Below, piece by piece: positions 15,732-25,038 of a stretch of 60,121 nucleotides of DNA. The first letter of the stretch is position 1. Each line of letters starts with the position of its first letter. Source of the stretch: Phycisphaerae bacterium. GTDB taxonomy: Bacteria > Planctomycetota > Phycisphaerae > Sedimentisphaerales > Anaerohalosphaeraceae. Position numbers and translations under genes: made by a program. Location: the NCBI GenBank assembly GCA_014859965.1, contig JACZKQ010000182.1:1-60121 (forward strand). Direction: 5' to 3'. A model generated the notes under the pieces. That model saw only the letters and a list, made by a program, of their open reading frames with translations, was not told the origin of the DNA and did not search any database.

Positions 15732-18314
15732 TCAGCGAGACTCAGCCACAAAGCAGACCGTCTTTTGTTGGGTAATGTCGGCCACTATCTTCAGGCGGCG
15801 GCCTGTCGTGTCCACTACGCGGACAATCGCCTCGTACCGGTCCGCGTCTGAAACGAGTGAGGTAAGCAAGTTGGGCATGTCGCCAAGTACTTCAGGGCGA
15901 AATGCCGCACCTTGCCTGTCCAAAAAGAGGGCCACATAAAAAATCTCCACCTCGACGAGGTCCTGAAAGAAGTGGCTGCCGTAGGATAGCTCAGGCAGCA
16001 GATTTCCCTCCGGATACGATAACTCGCACAATACAGCGATATTGTTGATCTCAGAGAACCGCACGGGGATGCCCAGTGACGGCGTGGTTGTTCCCCAGCG
16101 TCCGGGACCGACCAGAAGCGTCTGTTCCTGATGATCGCGCTGTATCTGACGATTGAGCTTGCCGATCAGGCGGGCAATATTGTATTTTTCCTGCAATGGC
16201 AACGCGATGTAGCCGGCCGGGTCCACATAGATGACGCGGTGAATAACCTGTTCTATGTTGCCGCCCATGAAACTGCCTTCCGCCTCGAAGTAGATGCGGG
16301 ACGCGTCCAGATTCGGGATACGCACCTTACCGCCCATGCCCCGCGTCTGCAGCGGCCGACACTGGAGCAGATTGACTCGCCCGGCGCCGCCCGGCGGCAA
16401 ATTCAGCGTAAACTCGATGTCGACGGGGTACTCATAGTACGCTTGGAGCGTATTGAGCATGCGCCGCATGGACGTCACAAAGTCCGTCGTCTGGAGAAGA
16501 TTGTCAAAGCTAAGCACCCATACAGGATCAGAACGCATGTCCTGCCCCGGCAGCGCCTCGGCGTCACAACGGGTCGCAAACAGTTCTGTCTGGAGCTGCT
16601 CATCCTTGCCGAGGACCTGCCGGGTCGAGATCGTTTCCAGCGCATTGGTCTCGATGTTCAGCACGTCCATGTAATGCTGGGAGTACTGCCGGATATTGTC
16701 GCGCGAAGAATGCGGCTGAACAAGCGGCGCATCGAGAGCCACGAGTCGGGGATAGTCGTTCTCGACGCGATCCACCGCCCGCGTACCGAGTCCCAGGACC
16801 ATCCGCAACATGCCGGCGGCGGGGTCAAACTGAGGATTCCACACAAAGGTATTGTACGACACGCCGACACCCGCAGCATCCGGAAAGAAGCGATGCTCGT
16901 GGTACCGGCCGCTGACACGTTGAACGAGAAGGGCCATCTGTTCATCCTGCTGATCCAGCCCGCGCTGCAGGCGGTAAATCAAGGCATCCTCGCCCATCGC
17001 ACTGGCGTAAATGCGTCGGACCGCTTCCACAAACTGGTCACACCGCTCGTCTGAGGAGCCTTGGTTTACCAGAAAGATGCTTTCATATTTACCGGCAAAG
17101 GCATTGCCGAAACCATCCTCCAGGAGACTGCTGGAGCGGATAATAATGGGGGACTGGCCGAAATACTCGATCATTTCGAGAAACTGCTCACGGATCTCAT
17201 TGGGAAACCGGCCCTTGAGCAAGCCTTCGGAAAGCTCGGCTGCCTTCTCGAAATAACCTTCTTTGGTTTTCTGCTGCATGCGCAGCTTCCAGAGCCCGTT
17301 TTGCACGATATAGTTATGGAAGACGTCTGAGCCGATATAGAATGAATCGTGATTCTCGAGGCGCTGAGACCAGTCGAAGGACTGATCCTGGTACAGTATT
17401 TGTCTCGCCAGGAGCATGCCGATGGCTTTGCCGCCGATAAAGCCGGTGCCGATCATCCGGGCCTTAATGTCAAGCACGTCGCGCAGGGAAAAATGCGTGC
17501 TGATGAGGTCCAGCACCCGCTGGTCTTTGCCGAGCATAATGCCGGCAATCCGCTCAAGCGCCTCCGATTGTCGCGCAGAGTCGGGCGTACCGGCAAGCAG
17601 TTCTTCCGCTTCCAAAAACAGCTGATCCCACTGGTCCAATTTCCGGCGAACCCGCGTACGCCCCTTATTTGATATATAGGTGAAGAGCCTGGCGGCGTCG
17701 ACGCTGTTGCCGATGGGTTCGAATCGCGTCCCGGCGTCCCGGTGCGGCAGGAACATGGTGGGCGAGTAACGGTTCCACACCTTCAGCGGATGGACATACA
17801 CATTGCCTTCGAGCCGATAGACGTCCAGCAGCAGTTGCGTGGTTTCGCGAATGCGTGCAATCGTATCGAAGGAATGATGGTCCCGCAGAATAGCGAAATA
17901 AGCAATCGTATCCAGTTCGTAGAGGTAGGGACACGTCACCCGGAAAAAATCGGCGACCATGAGATCCGTCACCCAGGCGGCGAGAAGGTCCGAAAGGCTG
18001 TCAAAAACATAAAACACCCGCCTGCCGAATTCTGACACTGTGTTGTAGACCGACGACGAAAATGTTTCAAAGCCGACATTGATATCCAGTTCGACAATAG
18101 CCAGGCCGTCCTGGGGCTCAAGGAGCGCTTCGTGCATGGCAAAGTGCATGTAAACAACCTGTCGCCCCTCGGCAATGGCGCGCTGAACGTAGGGAATCAC
18201 AAACTGGCGATAATCGTTGACTGTGTCCACCTGCCAAACCACGTTATCGCCGTAGCGAAGACGTAATAACAGGTCATCAAGATGATCGAGACCGGTGCTT
18301 GGAAATTTGTCCAT
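15732..18314 (-). CDS. PEP/pyruvate-binding protein with degenerate RecA/KaiC-like N-terminus
   Basis: An 860-residue protein. The N-terminal 230 residues begin STGLDHLDDLLLRLRYGD and contain RQVVYMHFA and RRVFYVFDSLSDLLAAW, the pattern of KaiC/RadA folds, but the Walker A loop is replaced by WQVDTVNDYRQ, so it should not bind ATP normally. From about residue 280 it resembles the ATP-grasp domain of PEP synthase/PPDK (GTGFIGGKAIGMLLAR, SPIIIRSSSLLEDGFGNAFAG, VNLLQCRPLQTRG). The phosphohistidine domain and the PEP-binding barrel are absent, so it is not a complete PEP synthase. Substrate unknown. Confidence 0.75.
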   Translation of the reverse strand: MDKFPSTGLDHLDDLLLRLRYGDNVVWQVDTVNDYRQFVIPYVQRAIAEGRQVVYMHFAMHEALLEPQDGLAIVELDINVGFETFSSSVYNTVSEFGRRVFYVFDSLSDLLAAWVTDLMVADFFRVTCPYLYELDTIAYFAILRDHHSFDTIARIRETTQLLLDVYRLEGNVYVHPLKVWNRYSPTMFLPHRDAGTRFEPIGNSVDAARLFTYISNKGRTRVRRKLDQWDQLFLEAEELLAGTPDSARQSEALERIAGIMLGKDQRVLDLISTHFSLRDVLDIKARMIGTGFIGGKAIGMLLARQILYQDQSFDWSQRLENHDSFYIGSDVFHNYIVQNGLWKLRMQQKTKEGYFEKAAELSEGLLKGRFPNEIREQFLEMIEYFGQSPIIIRSSSLLEDGFGNAFAGKYESIFLVNQGSSDERCDQFVEAVRRIYASAMGEDALIYRLQRGLDQQDEQMALLVQRVSGRYHEHRFFPDAAGVGVSYNTFVWNPQFDPAAGMLRMVLGLGTRAVDRVENDYPRLVALDAPLVQPHSSRDNIRQYSQHYMDVLNIETNALETISTRQVLGKDEQLQTELFATRCDAEALPGQDMRSDPVWVLSFDNLLQTTDFVTSMRRMLNTLQAYYEYPVDIEFTLNLPPGGAGRVNLLQCRPLQTRGMGGKVRIPNLDASRIYFEAEGSFMGGNIEQVIHRVIYVDPAGYIALPLQEKYNIARLIGKLNRQIQRDHQEQTLLVGPGRWGTTTPSLGIPVRFSEINNIAVLCELSYPEGNLLPELSYGSHFFQDLVEVEIFYVALFLDRQGAAFRPEVLGDMPNLLTSLVSDADRYEAIVRVVDTTGRRLKIVADITQQKTVCFVAESR

Positions 18315-18423
18315 TATTGCCTCACGCCAAAGGGGCTTGCAGGGCCGCTGGTAAACCGCCCTTGTGCCTTTACATCTTATAGTGCCGTTTCACGCGACGA
18401 GTGTTCACTTTAAAAACATCCAA

Positions 18424-18455
18424 AAAAGAAGCCCCTGCTGCAGGGGCTTCTTTTC
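18424..18455 (-). terminator. Intrinsic terminator of gdhA
   Basis: A nearly perfect palindrome: arms GAAGCCCCTG and CAGGGGCTTC with a three-base loop, flanked by A4-6 on one side and T4 on the other. It lies 40 bases past the gdhA stop. The symmetry means it could also stop transcription in the other direction. Confidence 0.85.
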
Positions 18456-18492
18456 TGTCAGTCACTGTTATATCGGCAACCGTTGTACTTGA

Positions 18493-19833
<1,341 letters not shown>

Positions 19834-19934
19834 TTACATATCTCCCTGATTCTGATTCCTCTCGGCAAAAATCCCGTCATTAATATACAGAATGCTTGCC
19901 ACACCTTGCTTAGCTGCAAATCACAACTGTTTCC

Positions 19935-19963
19935 TTTTGTAACGCGTGAAAACGTAGTATAAT
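19935..19963 (+). promoter_or_regulatory. Predicted promoter of the lysR gene
   Basis: TATAAT at 19958-19963 is a perfect -10 element. The -35 is weak (TTTTGT, 17 bases upstream). The transcript would start near 19970, about 54 bases before the lysR ATG. It lies in the shared lysR/gdhA gap, where a LysR operator would be expected. Confidence 0.55.
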
Positions 19964-20023
19964 GCTTCGAACAGTCCGGATGGAAACTGTTTATTCTAAT
20001 ATGTACTATCAGGACAGCTTATA

Positions 20024-20908
20024 ATGCAGATAGATACGATGCGGCTTTTCTGCGATCTGGCGGATATGCAGAACTTTTCTCGGGCGGCGGAAAAACATGG
20101 CATCAGCCAGTCAGCCGTCTCACAGCAGATTGCGCAAATTGAGATGGCGCACCGATGCCAGATGATCAATCGCAAGAAGCGTCCTTTGACCCTGACCGCC
20201 ACAGGCGAGCTATTCTATCGGGCATGCAAAGATATTCTTGAACGCTATGAAAGGCTTAACAGCGAGCTGGCTGCGATTACGCGCTCCAGTGCTCGAATCA
20301 AACTGGCGGCGATCTTCAGTATCGGGATGTACACGCTCCAGCCATACGTTAAGAAGTTTATGGAGATGTACCCAAAGGTGAATCTGTCAATCGACTACTG
20401 CAGCGCCGGGCAGATATATGACGATATTCTCAAAGGCTCCATCGATATCGGACTGGTCGCCGTGCCTCGCATGGACAAAAACCTCGATGTGTTTCCGCTT
20501 GAAAACGAGTACCTCTTGCTGGTCTGCAGCCCTGACCATCCGTTGGCCGGGCGATCAGGGGTCGACATCCACGATCTCCAGGGCTTTGATTTTATCGCCT
20601 TCGACAAGGACGTACCCAGTCGTGCTCTCATCAACGGCATACTCGCCCGCTACGGCATCACAGTGCGGGTAGTAATGGAGTTTGACAATACCGAAACCAT
20701 CAAACGGGCCATTGAAATCAGGTCCGGCATCAGTATCCTGCCTGAGCCGGCGATTCGACCGGAGTTGGCCGCCGGCACACTGAAGGCCATACCAATCCTC
20801 AATGAGAACTTCTACCGGCCGACCGGCGTAATCGTCCGCAAAGACAAGGTCTTGACGCAGGCTGGCCGATATCTTTTGGAACTCTTACACAAGGACCGTG
20901 GGCGATAA
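20024..20908 (+). CDS. LysR-type transcriptional regulator
   Basis: A 294-residue LysR regulator. The N-terminal helix-turn-helix is classical: MRLFCDLADMQNFSRAAEKH and ISQSAVSQQIAQIE. The effector domain follows from about residue 90 (IKLAAIFSIGMYTLQPYVKKF, with GLVAVPRMDKNLDVFPLENE). It is divergent from gdhA, suggesting it senses a nitrogen or carbon metabolite and controls gdhA, although the ligand cannot be read from the sequence. AGGAC lies upstream of ATG 20024. The stop is one base before the start of the next gene, so it heads an operon of four. Confidence 0.9.
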   Translation: MQIDTMRLFCDLADMQNFSRAAEKHGISQSAVSQQIAQIEMAHRCQMINRKKRPLTLTATGELFYRACKDILERYERLNSELAAITRSSARIKLAAIFSIGMYTLQPYVKKFMEMYPKVNLSIDYCSAGQIYDDILKGSIDIGLVAVPRMDKNLDVFPLENEYLLLVCSPDHPLAGRSGVDIHDLQGFDFIAFDKDVPSRALINGILARYGITVRVVMEFDNTETIKRAIEIRSGISILPEPAIRPELAAGTLKAIPILNENFYRPTGVIVRKDKVLTQAGRYLLELLHKDRGR

Positions 20909-20909
20909 C

Positions 20910-21512
20910 ATGGCGATAAAAACCGTAATTTTCGACTTGGACGGTACAATCACCATGCCCTTTCTGGATTTCGACGCCATTCGGCAGGAAATGGGCTTGT
21001 TAGCCGATTCCGGTTCGATTCTCGACCTGATGGAACAGATGGCCCCGGCCGAAAGGATCCTCGCCGAGGAGGTGCTGCTCAGACATGAGACCAGTGCCGT
21101 GACCCACTCTGTGCTGAACGAGGGGGCCTCTGCTACGTTAGCCGCTCTGCGTCAGGCGGGCATTAACATCGGCGTACTCACACGCAACAAACGCATCAAT
21201 GTCGAGGGCGTCGCCCGCAAGCATAACCTGCGGTTTGATGCGATCGTGGACCGTGAGGACGGGCCGGCAAAGCCGCACGCTTTTGGAGTGCTCGCCCTAT
21301 GCGACCACTTTGGGACATTGCCGACCCAGACCTTAATGGTGGGTGATTTCCTCGACGACCTTTTGAGCGCAAGAGCCGCCAATGCCGTGGCTGTCCTGCT
21401 GAAAAACTCACCCAAAGCACAGAATTACGCGAAATATGCCGATTATGTGATAACCTCGCTTGACGAGGTGCTCGGTATCATCGACAATATCGGGCATAAT
21501 GCGAAAGGATAA
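20910..21512 (+). CDS. HAD-family hydrolase, phosphoglycolate phosphatase-like
   Basis: A 200-residue HAD phosphatase. Motif I is FDLDGTIT near residue 10, motif II the threonine in GVLTRN, motif III the lysine of AKPHAFG, and motif IV GDFLDDLLSARAA. The cap is a small helical insertion, as in phosphoglycolate phosphatases. Substrate is unknown. ATG 20910 directly follows the lysR stop; the annotated frame could also open 12 bases earlier inside lysR. Confidence 0.85.
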   Translation: MAIKTVIFDLDGTITMPFLDFDAIRQEMGLLADSGSILDLMEQMAPAERILAEEVLLRHETSAVTHSVLNEGASATLAALRQAGINIGVLTRNKRINVEGVARKHNLRFDAIVDREDGPAKPHAFGVLALCDHFGTLPTQTLMVGDFLDDLLSARAANAVAVLLKNSPKAQNYAKYADYVITSLDEVLGIIDNIGHNAKG

Positions 21513-21516
21513 ACTC

Positions 21517-22350
21517 ATGTTCAGGTTTTTGTTGGTATTTGCCGTTGCGGCCATTGTGTCGCCTTGCCTGGCGGACAACGCGCCGTCCGTACAAACCGAG
21601 TGCCCGGCCCCATTTGCTGAAGTTGCCGCTCAGGCGTCAAACAAGCCGGTCGATCAGTTGACGCTCGACGAAATCCTTGCGATGCTGCGCCGGCGCACCA
21701 GCGAAATCAGGTCCTACAAGGCGAATATCAAATATCTCTTTATCCAGGACCCCGAGCTTCTTGATTCTCGCACGGTACGCAAGGGTGTCATTTATTACCA
21801 GAAAACCGACGGCCGGTCGCACCTGCGAGTGAATTTCGATACGATCCAGCAGGATGATACTCCCCTCCGGCAGCGCATGGAGCAGTTTGTGTTTGACGGC
21901 ATTTCGCTGACCAAGATCGATTACGAACTCAAGACCGTGGATGTGTATCAGCAGGCCGAACAGGACAACCCGCAGGATGTTTTTGAGTACATCAGCCACA
22001 ATTTTCCCATTGTGGGGTTTTCGCCAACTGAAACCCTTCGCAAGCAGTTCGACATCAGCATCATTGAGCAGCCCGCCGATCGCACCAAGCCGGTCCGCCT
22101 TCATTTGAAGGTCAAACCTGACTCAATGTATAAAGACGACTACCGGGACATCGATTTCTCCATTGACAGCCGCACGTGGCTGCCGCTTCGCGTGGTCGCA
22201 CAATCCAAAGAAGAAGATGTATATGACATTCATTTTTTGGATGCCGCCGTGAACAAAAAATTTGAAAACCGGGTTTTTGTGGTTGAAACCCCCAAAAGTT
22301 TCAGTAAGAATATACACCCGCTCCAGAAGGATCGTGAAGGAGAGAAGTAA
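21517..22350 (+). CDS. LolA-like periplasmic protein
   Basis: A 277-residue exported protein. Residues 1-18 form a signal peptide (MFRFLLVFAVAAIVSPCLA). The rest is beta-rich and has the order of a LolA/LolB-type half-barrel: RTSEIRSYKANIKYLF, GVIYYQKTDGRSHLRVNF, FVFDGISLTKID, and IDFSIDSRTWLPLRVVA. LolA carries lipoproteins across the periplasm; the match here is by fold pattern, so a general lipid-binding role is all I claim. AAAGGA precedes the ATG, and the HAD stop overlaps that site. The stop overlaps the flavodoxin start in TAATG. Confidence 0.7.
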   Translation: MFRFLLVFAVAAIVSPCLADNAPSVQTECPAPFAEVAAQASNKPVDQLTLDEILAMLRRRTSEIRSYKANIKYLFIQDPELLDSRTVRKGVIYYQKTDGRSHLRVNFDTIQQDDTPLRQRMEQFVFDGISLTKIDYELKTVDVYQQAEQDNPQDVFEYISHNFPIVGFSPTETLRKQFDISIIEQPADRTKPVRLHLKVKPDSMYKDDYRDIDFSIDSRTWLPLRVVAQSKEEDVYDIHFLDAAVNKKFENRVFVVETPKSFSKNIHPLQKDREGEK

Positions 22351-22826
22351 TGGCAACAGGATTGGTAATCTATTACTCCAGAAGCGGCAACACCAAGCAT
22401 ATGGCGAAAGTCATCGCCGATGCAATGAATGCCGCCGACCTCCCTACCAAGTGCAAAAGCGTCGACGATGTCTCCCTGGATGACTTGCAGGCCGCCGACG
22501 CCATTGTCGTGGGTTCCCCCACATACTACGGACGCATGGCAGGCGCTCTGGCTTCCTTTTTCGATGAGTCGGTGGCGCGTCATGGCAAGCTGGACGGTAA
22601 AGTAGGCGCAGCCTTCAGCAGTTCCTCAAACGTCGGCGGCGGCAACGAAACCACCATCCTGAGCATTATCGAAACACTGCTGATTCACGGCATGCTGGTG
22701 CAGGGTGACCCGCAGGGGGACCACTATGGGCCGGTATCGATCGGCAAGCCCGACGAACGCGTGCTGCGACAGTGTGAAAGACGGGGACGCCGCGTTGCCG
22801 AACTGGCAAGGAGGCTTTTTCCCTGA
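22350..22826 (+). CDS. Flavodoxin-like FMN protein
   Basis: A 158-residue flavodoxin-fold protein related to the WrbA/NAD(P)H:quinone reductase group. The FMN phosphate loop is IYYSRSGNTKHMAK near residue 8, followed by ADAIVVGSPTYYGRMAGAL and the GAAFSSSSNVGGGNETT loop. It probably carries electrons or reduces quinones. The ATG overlaps the previous stop by one base and has AAGGAGAG six bases ahead, so it is the last gene of the lysR operon. Confidence 0.88.
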   Translation: MATGLVIYYSRSGNTKHMAKVIADAMNAADLPTKCKSVDDVSLDDLQAADAIVVGSPTYYGRMAGALASFFDESVARHGKLDGKVGAAFSSSSNVGGGNETTILSIIETLLIHGMLVQGDPQGDHYGPVSIGKPDERVLRQCERRGRRVAELARRLFP

Positions 22827-22873
22827 ACAAGCCAGGGCGACGCGCAATTGTTTGTGCAGAAAGCATTATTCTA

Positions 22874-22902
22874 TTGACAAGTTTTTTGGCGCACATTAAA
22901 GT
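22874..22902 (+). promoter_or_regulatory. Predicted strong promoter of the histone H1-like gene
   Basis: A consensus TTGACA at 22874-22879 and TAAAGT at 22897-22902 are 17 bases apart. This is the best sigma-70-type promoter in the window and fits high expression of a small chromatin protein. Confidence 0.7.
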
Positions 22903-22955
22903 TTTAGTCCAATTAAAAAATCGATGTTAACACTCTTTTGTGGAGGACACTTTTA

Positions 22956-23129
22956 ATGCAGGAATACGAAGACCTCAAATCAATGGTAGCTGAAATTGAA
23001 GCGGACATCAACAAAGCTGAAGGCGGCAACAAGGCCGCCGGAACGCGGGTGCGAAAGCAAATGCAGCAAATCAAGCAGGCAGCGCAGATTGTCCGCAACC
23101 GTGTGCTTGAAATTAGAACGACCGACTGA
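22956..23129 (+). CDS. Histone H1-like DNA-binding protein
   Basis: A 57-residue protein with the pattern of the chlamydial Hc1 N-terminal region as found in Planctomycetes: EYEDLKSMVAEIEADINKAE, then GGNKAAGTRVRKQMQQIKQA. It forms two amphipathic helices with a basic turn and lacks the lysine-rich tail of chlamydial Hc1. It probably binds DNA and shapes the nucleoid; the function is inferred. It has its own promoter, a GGAGG-type ribosome site and a terminator, so it is a single-gene unit. Confidence 0.82.
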   Translation: MQEYEDLKSMVAEIEADINKAEGGNKAAGTRVRKQMQQIKQAAQIVRNRVLEIRTTD

Positions 23130-23139
23130 CTTTCAGCCG

Positions 23140-23206
23140 CACACCAGTTTGCCTGTGGACCGGCGATGCTCGCAGTCATGCCGGCAACTGGTGTGTTGTT
23201 GTTTTG
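23140..23206 (+). terminator. Intrinsic terminator after the histone H1-like gene
   Basis: Arms CACACCAGTTTGCC (from 23140) and GGCAACTGGTGTG (to 23195) pair with one bulged T and enclose a loop of about 29 bases. A T-rich run (TTGTTGTTTT) follows. Confidence 0.65.
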
Positions 23207-23224
23207 GTTAAGATAAGGAGACTC

Positions 23225-23698
23225 ATGCCTCCGACGTTGTTGTTTGATCTGTCAAAGATGGACCTCACTGCCGTTGAGTTCAATCGCGAAGACATCGCCG
23301 AAGTGAATCCCCAGTCCTTCGAGATGTCGCAGCTTGACGGCATTATCTGGCACGATCTGAGCAAGCTTTTATGTCTGGGTTACAAGGATGTTACGGACAA
23401 GGAGTTCTGGGTGCGCGGACACATCCCGGGCAGACCGATCATGCCGGGCGTAATTATGATCGAAGCGGCCGCGCAATTGTCCAGTTTCTTCATGAAGCAT
23501 ATCTATGGGCTCGAAGGTTTCATCGGCTTTTCCGGCATTGACGACACCAAGTTTCGTGAACCTGTGGTTCCCGGTGACCGCCTCTACCTGCTCGCCCATA
23601 TCTGCAGGATCCGAAGCCGACAATTCAGCGCCAAAGTTCAGGGCGTGGTAAACGGGGTCATGGCATTCGACACCATGATCTCCGGCATGAAGGTCTGA
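23225..23698 (+). CDS. FabZ-like hydroxyacyl-ACP dehydratase
   Basis: A 157-residue hot-dog protein related to (3R)-hydroxyacyl-ACP dehydratases. The active-site segment is RGHIPGRPIMPGVIMIEAA near residue 65, with the catalytic His in FabZ position and a downstream Glu. The N-terminal 40 residues (LLFDLSKMDLTAVEFNREDI) are unlike E. coli FabZ. It may act in fatty-acid synthesis or an accessory lipid pathway. AAGGAGA precedes the ATG. The UvrC-like gene follows 11 bases later. Confidence 0.85.
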   Translation: MPPTLLFDLSKMDLTAVEFNREDIAEVNPQSFEMSQLDGIIWHDLSKLLCLGYKDVTDKEFWVRGHIPGRPIMPGVIMIEAAAQLSSFFMKHIYGLEGFIGFSGIDDTKFREPVVPGDRLYLLAHICRIRSRQFSAKVQGVVNGVMAFDTMISGMKV

Positions 23699-23709
23699 AA
23701 AGGGAGAAC

Positions 23710-24897
23710 ATGCTGCAAGACCTTTTCGACGGCTGTCTGCACATCGATCCGATCGAGCAGACGACCGACGCGGTGGTCCAGGCGCCTCCGCCCGTGCCCA
23801 CGTGCAAGGGGATCGTCGCTTTCGCCGACGCTGATGATCGATGCATATCTATGCTCACGGCCGCCAATATACGCCGTACGGTGGTTGCTCGGCTGTTCCC
23901 TGCACATGCAGAGCAATCCGGCAAACGCAGCACCATCGCACCGCTGGTGCGGATGATTTATTACCAGTGCTGCTACAATGACTTCGCCGCCGCACTGAAA
24001 TATCTTCATACCGCTCGTGTTCTTTGGCCCGACGAGTGGCGATCCATGATGTCGCTGCCCCAATTGTGGTTCGTCAAAATTGATTTATCAGCGACTTGGC
24101 CGAACTTCTCGCTTACCGAAAAAATGAACACCGCCGCCGCACGGAAGATGTTCGGTCCTTTCCCAACGCGCAAGGCCGCCCATCGGTACATCACGGCGCT
24201 TCGAACGGCTTTTGCCCTTTGTCACCGGCCGGACCTGGTCGATTCTCCCCGGAAAGCGGCCGCGTGTCCTTATCTTCAAATGGGCACATGTCCGGCCCCT
24301 TGCGTGGGAAACATCGCCCGGGACACGTATCATCAGCAAATTGAACAGGCCGTCGCCGCCGCAGGCGGAAGATATGGAGATTACGCCGAACCGATGCGGC
24401 AAGAGATGATGAGCTGTGCCGCCGACCGGCAATTCGAGCGGGCCGCTCTCCTGAAGAAGCGCATCGAGGCCCTGGGCGTTCTCACCGACAACGATTACGC
24501 GTGGACGCGTGACCTTTCTGCTCTTGCCATCCTGCACATCGACCGCTGGGCCAGGGTCGCGCCGGACGGCGGCAAGCGAAGGATTCAGAGCTACGCCGGC
24601 TATTTGGTTGTCGACGGGCAAATTCACTGTTTCGAGCCCTTCACTACGAATGCAATCGCCGAGTTTTTAAATGCTGCCGGCGGGGTGCTCCGGGCCTCCG
24701 GCAATACCGGCGCACCCAATGCGACCGGGGAAAACCTCGCTCTTGCCGCCTCGTTTCTGTACCGCAACAACCCGCCGGGCATCTGGATCGACTGCTCCGC
24801 CGAGGAGTCCGCCCATAAAACGCCCCCGCCAGAAGACGTCGCCGCCCGAATACAGGAAAAATTCACCCCCGTCAAGACTGCCGGCGAGGGGAATTAG
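23710..24897 (+). CDS. UvrC-related protein lacking the nuclease centres
   Basis: A 395-residue relative of the N-terminal half of UvrC. It keeps the region after the GIY-YIG domain (FGPFPTRKAAHRYIT near residue 153), the cysteine cluster CPYLQMGTCPAPCVG and a UVR-type helix pair (MSCAADRQFERAALLKKRIE) that binds UvrB. The GIY-YIG start is eroded: GIY is GIV and the YVGK motif is SMLT, though NIRR remains. The RNase H-like and HhH parts of UvrC are absent. It may modulate repair or have a new role. AAGGGAG precedes the ATG. Confidence 0.75.
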   Translation: MLQDLFDGCLHIDPIEQTTDAVVQAPPPVPTCKGIVAFADADDRCISMLTAANIRRTVVARLFPAHAEQSGKRSTIAPLVRMIYYQCCYNDFAAALKYLHTARVLWPDEWRSMMSLPQLWFVKIDLSATWPNFSLTEKMNTAAARKMFGPFPTRKAAHRYITALRTAFALCHRPDLVDSPRKAAACPYLQMGTCPAPCVGNIARDTYHQQIEQAVAAAGGRYGDYAEPMRQEMMSCAADRQFERAALLKKRIEALGVLTDNDYAWTRDLSALAILHIDRWARVAPDGGKRRIQSYAGYLVVDGQIHCFEPFTTNAIAEFLNAAGGVLRASGNTGAPNATGENLALAASFLYRNNPPGIWIDCSAEESAHKTPPPEDVAARIQEKFTPVKTAGEGN

Positions 24898-24977
24898 GCG
24901 GATGCGGGCGCGCATTTTGCGTGACAGGTATATGGTACAGAGGGTAACACTTGCCGGCCTGCTCAGTACAAACAGAG

Positions 24978-25006
24978 AGCCAGGCGGGCATTGCACCCAC
25001 CTGGCT
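24978..25006. terminator. Stem-loop between convergent genes, likely bidirectional terminator
   Basis: Arms AGCCAGGCGGG and CCCACCTGGCT pair over 10 of 11 positions with a 7-base loop. It sits between the converging uvrC-like and chemoreceptor genes. T-runs on both sides are weak, so termination efficiency is uncertain. Confidence 0.5.
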
Positions 25007-25038
25007 TGTTCAAGAACACGGCAAATTATTTCATCAGC

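Noticed and set aside
16131-17054. 307-codon open frame on the plus strand
   Set aside because: Antisense within the PEP/pyruvate-binding gene; no recognisable protein features.
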